Shown here: in pieces, positions 25,894-33,138 of the stretch
Layout: every line of letters begins with the position of its first letter
Position numbering within the stretch: position 1 is the first letter of the stretch
NCBI GenBank assembly: GCA_964460345.1
Contig: CAYWRO010000038.1
Span: 1-35,758 of the forward strand
Length of the DNA: 35,758 nt
Origin: CAYWRO01 sp964460345
Lineage (GTDB): Bacteria > Planctomycetota > Phycisphaerae > Phycisphaerales > UBA1924
Direction of reading: 5' to 3'
Program-made: the position numbers and the translations under genes
Notes under the pieces: generated by a model
Database searches by the model: none
What the model was told of the DNA's origin: nothing
What the model saw: only the letters and a program-made list of their open reading frames with translations

Positions 25894-28800
25894 GTGAAGG
25901 TTCTGAGGTTTCTGAGCGCCGCCGCGGCGGTTTGGGTGGCGGGGGCCAGCCTGGCTCAGCCGGCAAATGACAACTGTGCGGATGCGATCGATCTGACCGG
26001 GCTGGCCCCGGGTGTGGATGGACGCATCCGCGCCACCGGTGACTCAACCCTTGCGACGACCGACGGTGCAGCCACGTCCCCGTGCGACAGCAACGGCCCG
26101 GGGGTGAAGGACGTCTGGTACACCTTCACGCCTTCGGTGGGGGGCCAGTGGCTGATCTCGCTTTGTGAGAGCCACGCGCAGTATGCCGTTTCCTTTATGG
26201 TGCTGGAGGGTGGCTGCGGAGGCCAGATCGTCGACTGCAGCGTGAACTCCGGTTGCTATCCGGCAACGGAGGGGGCCGTCGAACTCGCGGCGGGGGTGAA
26301 CTACCTCATCCGCGTTGCGGGTGCGAGCTTCCCGTGGGGCGACGAACTGGACGGCGCGCCGTACACGCTCAGCCTCCTGCCGCCCCCCGAGGGGGCGTGC
26401 TGCCTCGGAGAGGACAACTGCGCCGCGATGACGCGCGCCGACTGTGCCGCGGCGGGCGGGGCGTACTTCGGCGATGATTCGGTGTGCGGGAGCATCGTCT
26501 GCGGCACGGCGCCGGTTAACGACGATTGCGTCGATGCGTTGCCGCTCGGTGAGAACGCTGTTGCCACGGGCAACAACACCTTTGCCAGCAGCGAGAACAC
26601 AGCGGCATGCTTCGAGGGCGGCTCTGAGTTCTCGGGCAACGATGTCTGGTACGTCGTGAACCCGACGCAGAAGGGCGTGTTGCAGGTTTCGACGTGCAAC
26701 AGCACGTTTGACACAACGCTGCGGGTTTTCGAAGGGACGTGCGGATCCCTTGCGCCGATCGTGACCGGGTGCAATAACAACGATTTCTCCGGCGTGTGCG
26801 CGCAACCCCAGTCGGCCGTGCGTGTTGAAGTCTTCCCGGGGCAAAGCTATTACATCCGCCTTGCGGGACGAGCCAGCTATGACGAGGGCAGTCTTGCGGC
26901 GAGCGGCGACTACGAAGTGGTCACGCAGCTTTATCCCGCGCCGGTCAACGATGATTGTGCGGACGCCATCAACCTGTCGGGCATGTCGCTGCCGATCTTC
27001 CTGTTCGACAACAACGACGGCGCGACGAGCGAGCTGGATCCCAACCTGGTGCGCTGCGATCCGGGCAACCCGTCGTCACGCGACATCTGGTACAGCTACA
27101 CGCCGGCCGTTTCCGGTCGGCTGCACCTGAGCACGTGCGGGTCGGCAACGTCAACGCAGGTGCACATCTTCACCGGCGCGTGCGGCTCCCTGACGGAAGT
27201 CACCTGCGATGCGCAGAACTACCAGTGGTGCGTGGACTTCACCGGCAATCCTGACACGGAGGGCCGCGGTGCGCCGGACTGGGAGGCGGTCGCCGGGACG
27301 ACCTATTACATCCGGATCTCCACCGACGGCTCGCTGGCCGATCCCCGCACGGGCGACATCGCCATCATGCTCGATGGGTACCGTGATCCGCACGGCGCCT
27401 GCTGCATGGGGGACGCGTCTCCCTGCCAGTTGCTGAGCGAGACCGACTGCCTCGCCATGGGCGGCACCTACCTGGGCGATCACACGCTGTGCAACACCAA
27501 CACGTGGTTCTGCCCGCAGCCCAACGATGATTGCGAGAACGCCGCGGAGATGACGGTCGTGGTCGGCGGCTCTGACCTGCTCGAGGGGCAGCCCTTCTTC
27601 GGCTACATCCCGCTGGGCAACACGGCCGATGGGCATGCGGCGTGCGATGTGGCCAATGACACGGGCTCGAACGATTCCTGGTTCCGCTTTACGGTGCCGT
27701 CGACGGGCGCGTACTCGATCAGCGCCTGCGGCAGCGATTGGGAAAGCCTGAGCCTGAGCGTGTATGAGAGCTGCGCTGACAAGATCGACGGCGAGCTCGT
27801 GTGCGTCACGTCCGACACCGCGGCGGTCTGCAGCTTTGATCCCTCCGCGCCGTCGACCGTCCTGATCCTTGAGGGCGGGCGGGAGTATCTGCTTCGCTTG
27901 GCCGGTCATCAGAACCAGGATCTCTTCGGCACCTTCATCGCCGACATTGACATTGAGCCGTGGACCGAGCCGACGGGGCCGTGCTGCCTGCCGGACATGT
28001 CGACGGTGACGATGACGGATGCGGACTGCATCGGCGCGGGCGGCGTCTGGGCGGGTCACATGGCTTCGTTCGTGAACTGCCCGACGCTCCCGGCGAACAA
28101 CTCCTGCCGCAGCGCGATGGTCCTGACGCCCGGTGCGCCCGCGGCGCCGCTGGTGATCGACGCCAACTCGACTCCCACGGCGTTCGGCTCGTGCCGGTCG
28201 GACTTCAACCTCCCGCTCGGCGATCTCTGGTTCAGCTTCGAAGCCTTGACGAACCATTCCTACAGCATCGTGACGGGTGACTTCAGCGCCAACCTCGCGA
28301 TCTTTGACGGCTGCGACAGTCCGCGGATCGAATACGCCTGCGGGTCGAGGTCGGTCGACTTCACCGCGCCGGCGGACGGCACCTATTACATCTGGGCCGG
28401 GGCGGACTTTGATGTCAACACCACGATTGAAGTCCAGTTGACCAACGTTCCCACCGGCGCGTGCTGCATGGGAACGGGCTGCGACGAGCTCACGAAGGCC
28501 GACTGCGATCTCGCGGGCGGCGTCTACTCCGGCGACTTCACCCGCTGCAGCGACACGCCGTACCGGGCCGTCAACGTCAACGCCGACATCATCAACGGCT
28601 TCTTCGGTTGTGCCGGCGCGACGGAGGACACCATCACGATTGCCGACGGTGTGACGATCACGAGCCTGGCCGTCGAGGTTGATCTCGTCTACGGCGCGGG
28701 CGGCGATCTGGATCTCGAGCTGGTCGGCCCCGGCGGCGTCGTCGTGCCGCTGGCCCTGCGGTCCGGGACGACCGGCGACACGTGCGATTGCGGCACGGCC

Positions 28801-29265
28801 CTGGGCGCGTTCGGCTTCAACCTGGATGGCGTGTACGTCTTCGACGATGCCGCCAGCGTCTCGTGGCATGAAGCGAGCGCGGAGGGGCCGCTGGCCTCCG
28901 GCCGCTATCGCCCTGCCGGCTGCGGCAACGCCGCTTCGAGCTTGTCGGCCTTTGCTGGTTTGTCGGCCTCCGGCGACTGGACGCTCCGCGTGGCGGACGA
29001 GGTCCCCGGCTTCAGCCCCGGCAACGCCGGCCGGTTGCGTTCGTGGGCCCTGTATGTCAACGGCGGCTTCTCGACGTGCGTGTCGGCGTGCCCGTGCGAG
29101 TTTGACGGGGCCGAGGGCGTCGACGTCTTCGACCTGCTGGCGTACCTGGACCTGTGGTTTGCGGGCGATGCCGCGGCGGATCTCGACGGGACCGAGGGCG
29201 TGGATGTCTTCGACCTGCTGAGTTTCCTGGATTGCTGGTTCCCGGCGAGCGCGGGCGGCTGCTGA
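25894..29265 (+). CDS. Very large secreted repeat protein with P-domain and dockerin-like C-terminal tail
   Basis: 1123 aa from GTG 25894, with AAAGGAG upstream and a signal peptide (MKVLRFLSAAAAVWVAGASLAQ). Five repeats of a pre-peptidase-like beta domain begin at about residues 24, 209, 352, 544 and 735, each opening with N-(N/D)-x-C and most containing DVWYxFTP-type strands and STCGS/FEGTCGS elements. Between them lie four short Cys motifs (CC at about 168, 503, 696, 856) of the form GxCC....DC...GG.Y.GD...C. A proprotein-convertase P-like domain (about 893-1060, with GGDLDLELVGPGGVVV and SGDWTLRVADE) precedes the tail at about 1067-1123, two copies of 'EGVDVFDLL..LD.WF' with Asp-rich loops resembling Ca-binding dockerin halves. 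Surface display or adhesion is likely; no catalytic domain is seen. Confidence 0.9.
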   Translation: MKVLRFLSAAAAVWVAGASLAQPANDNCADAIDLTGLAPGVDGRIRATGDSTLATTDGAATSPCDSNGPGVKDVWYTFTPSVGGQWLISLCESHAQYAVSFMVLEGGCGGQIVDCSVNSGCYPATEGAVELAAGVNYLIRVAGASFPWGDELDGAPYTLSLLPPPEGACCLGEDNCAAMTRADCAAAGGAYFGDDSVCGSIVCGTAPVNDDCVDALPLGENAVATGNNTFASSENTAACFEGGSEFSGNDVWYVVNPTQKGVLQVSTCNSTFDTTLRVFEGTCGSLAPIVTGCNNNDFSGVCAQPQSAVRVEVFPGQSYYIRLAGRASYDEGSLAASGDYEVVTQLYPAPVNDDCADAINLSGMSLPIFLFDNNDGATSELDPNLVRCDPGNPSSRDIWYSYTPAVSGRLHLSTCGSATSTQVHIFTGACGSLTEVTCDAQNYQWCVDFTGNPDTEGRGAPDWEAVAGTTYYIRISTDGSLADPRTGDIAIMLDGYRDPHGACCMGDASPCQLLSETDCLAMGGTYLGDHTLCNTNTWFCPQPNDDCENAAEMTVVVGGSDLLEGQPFFGYIPLGNTADGHAACDVANDTGSNDSWFRFTVPSTGAYSISACGSDWESLSLSVYESCADKIDGELVCVTSDTAAVCSFDPSAPSTVLILEGGREYLLRLAGHQNQDLFGTFIADIDIEPWTEPTGPCCLPDMSTVTMTDADCIGAGGVWAGHMASFVNCPTLPANNSCRSAMVLTPGAPAAPLVIDANSTPTAFGSCRSDFNLPLGDLWFSFEALTNHSYSIVTGDFSANLAIFDGCDSPRIEYACGSRSVDFTAPADGTYYIWAGADFDVNTTIEVQLTNVPTGACCMGTGCDELTKADCDLAGGVYSGDFTRCSDTPYRAVNVNADIINGFFGCAGATEDTITIADGVTITSLAVEVDLVYGAGGDLDLELVGPGGVVVPLALRSGTTGDTCDCGTALGAFGFNLDGVYVFDDAASVSWHEASAEGPLASGRYRPAGCGNAASSLSAFAGLSASGDWTLRVADEVPGFSPGNAGRLRSWALYVNGGFSTCVSACPCEFDGAEGVDVFDLLAYLDLWFAGDAAADLDGTEGVDVFDLLSFLDCWFPASAGGC

Positions 29266-29378
29266 GTCGTCTGTCTCGTCGGCTGATTGCTTCCCTTTCT
29301 TTCGTTTCTTTCTTCCTTCGCCCTTCTTCTCCGAGCCCCGCATCGGCCGGTCTCCTCCGGCCTGGGGCAGCACATGAG

Positions 29379-29415
29379 AGGCCCGGACGCCGAGAATGCG
29401 TCCGGGCCTTCTTTC
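29379..29415 (+). terminator. Strong Rho-independent terminator after the large secreted protein gene
   Basis: A perfect 12-bp stem including GGCCCGGACGC (29380-29390) and GCGTCCGGGCC (29398-29408) around the 7-nt loop CGAGAAT is followed by TTCTTTCGTT. It lies 114 nt after the stop codon. The preceding 29270-29340 is a pyrimidine-rich stretch without a gene. Confidence 0.85.
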
Positions 29416-29456
29416 GTTGTGCCGGGCGGGGGATTGGAAAGGCGCGAACGTCCGCT

Positions 29457-29524
29457 TCGTGTTATCGAGCGCCAAAAGTGCCGATCCGGCCGCTCGGCCC
29501 CGTCTTTCGGGGGAGATAACACGA
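29457..29524. repeat. 10-bp inverted repeat enclosing two small hairpins
   Basis: TCGTGTTATC (29457-29466) pairs perfectly with GATAACACGA (29515-29524). Inside are GCCGA-N9-TCGGC (29480-29498) and CCCCG-N5-CGGGG (29498-29512), so the whole can fold as a closed stem with two branches. It marks the border between the terminator of the secreted protein gene and the RHS island. Confidence 0.55.
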
Positions 29525-29529
29525 GGTGG

Positions 29530-29821
29530 ACCTGCTCGGACAAAGTTTTCCAGCGCTTGGAAATTGTTTTCCAGCGGCGGGTACACCGGGTCGATTACCG
29601 CCTCCTTGATCCGGCGGATCCCGTCGTAGTAGAGACGCTCCGACCGGATGTACTCGTCGGACTGCGGATGCGGAGGCAACAGGCTGAGCGTGCGGATCAA
29701 CCGCCCCGGCCCGTCGTACGTGTAATGACGAGCAAACGGCCCAGGCTCCCCTTCCACTGCTGCATTGACCTGGACCAGCTCGGTTCCACGCATCGTACTG
29801 GTAAAAGTAACGACCGTCGAA
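29530..29821 (-). pseudogene. RHS/YD-repeat remnant with frameshift and upstream stop
   Basis: Two reverse frames together spell an RHS repeat: FDGRYFYQYDAWNR (29821 to about 29780), then, after a one-base shift, LVQVNAAVEGEPGPF, ARHYTYDGPGRLIRTLS and RLYYDGIRRIKEAVIDPVY. The join reads CGAGCTG where CGNCTG would keep the frame, so one extra base broke it. The frame before it is closed by TAG 29822-29824 directly in front of FDGRYF. No toxin or core end follows; RHS resemblance fades near 29600 and the tail to ~29530 (…LENNFQALENF) is uncertain. It is a decayed piece of a full-length RHS gene whose other parts are not in the window. Confidence 0.72.
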
Positions 29822-29902
29822 CTACAGATCGCCGCCTGCCTGCATCAGGACAGCACACCAAACCGTTGCGATGGCCAGCAGCAGAAGGAGCACGGCCCGC
29901 AT
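29822..29902 (-). CDS. Possible 26-aa hydrophobic peptide
   Basis: ATG 29902 follows the stop of the preceding gene by 5 nt, with GGAAGG about 10 nt upstream. The peptide MRAVLLLLLAIATVWCAVLM followed by QAGGDL is almost one membrane helix. Its TAG touches, in the same frame, the RHS remnant, so its last residues could themselves be a leftover of RHS sequence (…GDL-x-FDG). Translation is plausible because of the coupling, but its function is unknown. Confidence 0.4.
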   Translation of the reverse strand: MRAVLLLLLAIATVWCAVLMQAGGDL

Positions 29903-29907
29903 GGGAA

Positions 29908-30588
29908 CTACGCCTTCCGGAGGTCGTCCGCCAGCGGGTAGCCCCGCTGCACTGCAGCATCGACGGCGCGTTCCCTGTCGAACGTCGGCATGATCTCCCG
30001 GGCCAGTTCCTCGCTCAGCGGTACGGACCGCAGGATCTGCATCACGATTCTATCTTTTCCTGCAATTTCGTACTGTTCACAAATATCTCTGGCAACGGCC
30101 TCGATATGATCTTCGGCGTAGAATATCGCACAGTTATCAAACTGTGCCGACTTCCAGCAGTCCGGGTCCAAGCCGGTTAGATCATCCCATTTTCCTTGGA
30201 GGCCATCAGCCCACATGGCGAACGACCATCCGAGGGATTTGGGCGGCCTCTTCGGAATCAATGTATACAAAGTCTTTGGAAGGTACTCCTTCATCGCTTT
30301 CCTAGCTGTTCGTTCGATCTCGGTTCCATGGAACTCCCAGAACCGATCCTTAACCCCTCCGTAGTAGACGGTGTTCCCGTTGCAGTGCACTATCCATGCA
30401 AAGGCTCCATCCGGATCGAAATCATTATATTGTCCTGTGGCCACATGTTGTGACGCTACTTCGTACGCTACTATCTCCAATCCGGCAGGAGTAGGACCAA
30501 TCGCTAGGATTTCTATCAAAGACAGTGCTCTCCAGCGCTCTAACAGCACGGTGGGAGAAGGAAGGACTTTCCATGGCGATATCGTCAT
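29908..30588 (-). CDS. Putative immunity protein of the HNH toxin module
   Basis: 226 aa from ATG 30588 (a TTG at 30615 is also in frame). Soluble, acidic/aromatic protein with no recognised domain; visible parts include TGQYNDFDPDGAFAWIVHC, GWSFAMWADGLQGKWDDL and the end EIMPTFDRERAVDAAVQRG. Its DNA is noticeably less GC-rich than the housekeeping genes. It starts directly after the HNH toxin tail of repeat copy A, with which its ATG forms an ATGA overlap in the frameshifted frame. In RHS loci the gene just after a toxin tip normally encodes its antidote, so I infer immunity to that HNH toxin. This rests on position only. Confidence 0.6.
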   Translation of the reverse strand: MTISPWKVLPSPTVLLERWRALSLIEILAIGPTPAGLEIVAYEVASQHVATGQYNDFDPDGAFAWIVHCNGNTVYYGGVKDRFWEFHGTEIERTARKAMKEYLPKTLYTLIPKRPPKSLGWSFAMWADGLQGKWDDLTGLDPDCWKSAQFDNCAIFYAEDHIEAVARDICEQYEIAGKDRIVMQILRSVPLSEELAREIMPTFDRERAVDAAVQRGYPLADDLRKA

Positions 30589-30827
30589 GTTTTCACCAAC
30601 AATCGAACTATACAAGCGCTCTCAGCGGTTTCCCTTGCTCTGATTCCATATTTTTCGACCACCTGGGCATTACTGTAACTGTTCGTGCCATTTCGAGACT
30701 TCGGTTGGATATGATCTGCCTCGGCAGAGTTAGGCATCCGCGGCGCACGCGCCAAGAAACGGCCAGTGACATCGGATCGGAGGCAAGAAATGCCTCTAGC
30801 AGAATCAGCAGCAGAGCGACGCCTATA
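30585..30827 (-). pseudogene. HNH toxin tail, copy A (frameshifted)
   Basis: Open frame of 80 codons after an upstream TGA, without a clear start. It contains the HNH signature EADHIQPKSRNGTNSYSN, then AQVVEKY, after which a missing A (relative to copy B) shifts the frame to GIRARETAESACIVRLLVKT and a TGA that overlaps the start of the next gene. The missing part in copy B is the conserved-looking WNQSKGNR end. Its N-terminal part is cut off, so this is a remnant, not a complete toxin. Confidence 0.6.
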
Positions 30828-30936
30828 TCAAAGCTCCGATTGCGCGCAATCGCTTGTGCAACCATACGGCGTTCTCGACCCCGCAGTGCGGAATCCCCGA
30901 CCGACGCGATTCATCCATCGGCGTATCAGAAATGCA
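30621..30936. repeat. Long direct repeat, copy A
   Basis: 316 bp, nearly identical to 32822-33138 in the same orientation. Differences: one A missing near 30649 and two substitutions near 30898 and 30910. It contains the last ~37 codons of the putative immunity gene 33025-33960 plus the HNH toxin tail. Confidence 0.97.
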
Positions 30937-30943
30937 TACGAAT

Positions 30944-31834
30944 TCAGATGAAGCGAACCGGGATGAAACTGATTCCCCGCACATTGTTCTTGAGAAAGAC
31001 TCTCAAGGCGCGGTTGCTCACCAAGGTCCCAGGGTAGGCGAGCCCGATGGGCCTCCCCGGCTCCTGTTTCAGGCGCGAGACGCCATAGTGCTCATGAGTG
31101 AACACGAAGTCAGGAAGCCCCGCCCGTTCGGATTCGGTCATCCGATAGACGGGTTCGAACGGCTCGAAACCACCCCCTCCAAATCCGTCACGCCTGCAGT
31201 ACCCACATCCTTCTCCTTCCGCCCTGAGACCCCATCCGGTCATTCCCTTGGTCTGTGGAGCCAAGGGCGGCATGTAGGTATCTGGAAGGATCTGCCACCA
31301 AGGTAACTTCTCACGCGTGCGGTGATCCTCGACCTGGCGCAGTCCGCGATCGCTACGCAGGTCGATTTTCAGTTCGGTTGCCAACGTCTCGTGGACTAGG
31401 ACTTCATGGGAGTAAGTGTGCGTGACCTGTCCTTTCTTCGGAAGCGCCGAAGCATTGATTCGAAGCGACGAGACCTGCCGCGCACCGGTACCGCACTCCA
31501 GACAGCCCGTCGAAAGGTCGTATTCAGTGCCGTGCTTCAGACCGGTATTGCCTTTCTCGGCGCGGGTTACCCACACGACAAGATATTCCGCCGCTTCGAG
31601 GTCGGCCCGGTCATATTCAATCTCGCGACGGCAACTCCAGGGTGGGTCGAAAGGCAACTCGTCAAGCGCCGCGACCAATCGTTCGAGGCGTGGATCGTCA
31701 CTGCGTAGGCGTACTACAAAATAGCCGTAGGCATCGGCACACTTCGGCGTGATCTCCAGATCAGCCAAGAGCTGCCTGAGCTCCGCGTGAGGCGGAGGAT
31801 CGGCTGTAAAGGTGATGAACTTGAACTCTCTCAT
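30944..31834 (-). CDS. Putative immunity protein of the AHH/RHS toxin module
   Basis: 296 aa. Soluble; N-terminal MREFKFITFTADPPPHAEL, then a Cys pair CLECGTGARQVSSLRI and a second Cys pair CGYCRRDGFGGGG that together could bind a metal. It ends NNVRGISFIPVRFI. No named family recognised. Its ATG lies 5 nt after TAG 31840-31842, the stop of the toxin when read through the corrected frame. Placement directly after an RHS toxin tip is the basis for the immunity call. It is part of the cassette between the long direct repeats and ends 7 nt before repeat copy A. Confidence 0.65.
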   Translation of the reverse strand: MREFKFITFTADPPPHAELRQLLADLEITPKCADAYGYFVVRLRSDDPRLERLVAALDELPFDPPWSCRREIEYDRADLEAAEYLVVWVTRAEKGNTGLKHGTEYDLSTGCLECGTGARQVSSLRINASALPKKGQVTHTYSHEVLVHETLATELKIDLRSDRGLRQVEDHRTREKLPWWQILPDTYMPPLAPQTKGMTGWGLRAEGEGCGYCRRDGFGGGGFEPFEPVYRMTESERAGLPDFVFTHEHYGVSRLKQEPGRPIGLAYPGTLVSNRALRVFLKNNVRGISFIPVRFI

Positions 31835-31839
31835 GCCCG

Positions 31840-32812
31840 CTACTGAAGAAGTTTCATCGCCTCTGAAAGAAGCTCAGGAAATACCTTATAGGCTTCTCGA
31901 TACGCTTGGGCCCCGCCACCGCGGCAGGAGGGAGCCGTGCAACAATCCTTTCTTGTCACCTGGGCCAAGTGGCTGTCCGCCGGGACGGCGGTACGACAGC
32001 GCATTGCGAAGCCTATTCGTAACCAATTGATGCTGCGCCCGCGTCAGCGCCATCGCAGGACCGTTTGTGTTCATTCCCAGCGCCTTCAGCACCCGCTTCT
32101 CCACGATGTGGTGGGCCTGCAGCGGCGCACCTGCCTGCTTAATCGCGTATTTCGCCGCATGATAGGACTTGTAGATCGCCCCCGCACGCACACGCCCCGC
32201 GAACCGCGCCGCCTTGATCGCCGCGTTGATCCCCTTGATCGTCGCGATACTGGCCAGCATCGGATCGCCGCCGGCACCCCCCATCGCCTCCCATTCCTCC
32301 CGCATCCGCCGCTCTTCGAACAGATCATCGTCGAGCGACCAGTCCTCCGCCCAGATGCTGTACGCCTCCAGGTCCGTCGCGTACTGATCGACAAGGTTGA
32401 ACGCCACCCGCCCGACCTCGTACCCGAGGTACAGCGTGTCCCCGGCCCACACGAACAGGCCCAGCGGGTCGCTGCGCGTCCATGTGTTCGAACCAAGGTA
32501 CTGATACAGATTTCCGCCGTCGCCGTACAACGCCTCCATGCTAAACGCCGCATCCACGTCGCCCATCCCGCGTCCGTGGTACGCCATCGCTTCCATCACC
32601 AGCAGGCCGGTTTCATTCGGATCTCCTTGCCCGAACCGCCCGAACAGCGGGTCATACCACCGGTTCCGCACATGCACGCACGGATCCGAGAACGGAACCA
32701 GCCGCGGCACCTCCGTCCCGTCCTGCTCGACGGCCGGTGCATCCAGCCGGTCCAGGAACAGCCCCTTGTGCCCGCAGTGCATAGGCGCATGCGCGTACAC
32801 GTGATCCGCCAT
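31840..32812 (-). pseudogene. RHS core end fused to an AHH-type nuclease toxin tip, one-base frameshift
   Basis: From ATG 32812 the frame reads the end of an RHS core: CGHKGLFLDRLDAPAV, RNRWYDPLFGRFGQGDPNE, GDGGNLYQYLGSN and the conserved end SDPLGLF. A variable C-terminal tip follows: a helical linker, then AKYAIKQAGAPLQAHHIVEKRV and ALTRAQHQLVTNRLRNALSYR, a His-rich nuclease toxin pattern. As written the frame drifts into PGGQPLGPGDKKG and stops at 31886. The +1 frame from about 31978-31992 instead gives HLAQVTRKDCC, AYREAYKVFPELLSEAMKLLQ-type helical sequence and stops at 31842, 5 nt before the next gene. The RHS shell that normally delivers such tips is absent, so this is an orphan module. 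Confidence 0.75.
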
Positions 32813-32821
32813 CAGCACCGC

Positions 32822-33138
32822 CTCAGCGGTTTCCCTTGCTCTGATTCCAATATTTTTCGACCACCTGGGCATTACTGTAACTGTTCGTGCCATTTCGAGA
32901 CTTCGGTTGGATATGATCTGCCTCGGCAGAGTTAGGCATCCGCGGCGCACGCGCCAAGAAACGGCCAGTGACATCGGATCGGAGGCAAGAAATGCCTCTA
33001 GCAGAATCAGCAGCAGAGCGACGCCTATATCAAAGCTCCGATTGCGCGCAATCGCTTGTGCAACCATACGGCGTTCTCGACCCCGCAGTGCGGAATCCCG
33101 GACCGACGCGACTCATCCATCGGCGTATCAGAAATGCA
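32822..33138. repeat. Long direct repeat, copy B
   Basis: 317 bp matching 30621-30936 at all but two substitutions and one indel. Here it is continuous with the intact gene 33025-33960 (its 3' end) and abuts the RHS-core module at 32821. Confidence 0.97.
32823..33029 (-). pseudogene. HNH toxin tail, copy B
   Basis: 68 open codons between a TGA (33030-33032) and TGA 32823-32825: ...GRFLARAPRMPNSAEADHIQ, PKSRNGTNSYSNAQVV, EKYWNQSKGNR. The DH..PKS..GT.s.sN.Q and final NxSKGNR are typical of HNH nucleases in polymorphic toxins. Only the C-terminal part is present, with no start apart from an internal ATG at 32939, and it overlaps the end of the preceding immunity gene by 5 nt. It cannot be a full toxin on its own. 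Confidence 0.6.

Noticed and set aside
27151..29510. Continuation of the RHS remnant as an 880-codon reverse frame
   Set aside because: Only its first ~100 codons look like RHS; the remainder is antisense to the secreted protein gene and crosses its terminator.
29457..29524. Integron attC site
   Set aside because: The outer arms have GTT...AAC polarity and do not match RYYYAAC...GTTRRRY; no integrase is seen.
32813..33067. Upstream extension of the RHS/AHH frame (MVAQAIARNRSFDIG...)
   Set aside because: It is a chance open frame through the repeat. The same DNA encodes the end of the immunity gene and the HNH tail in other frames.
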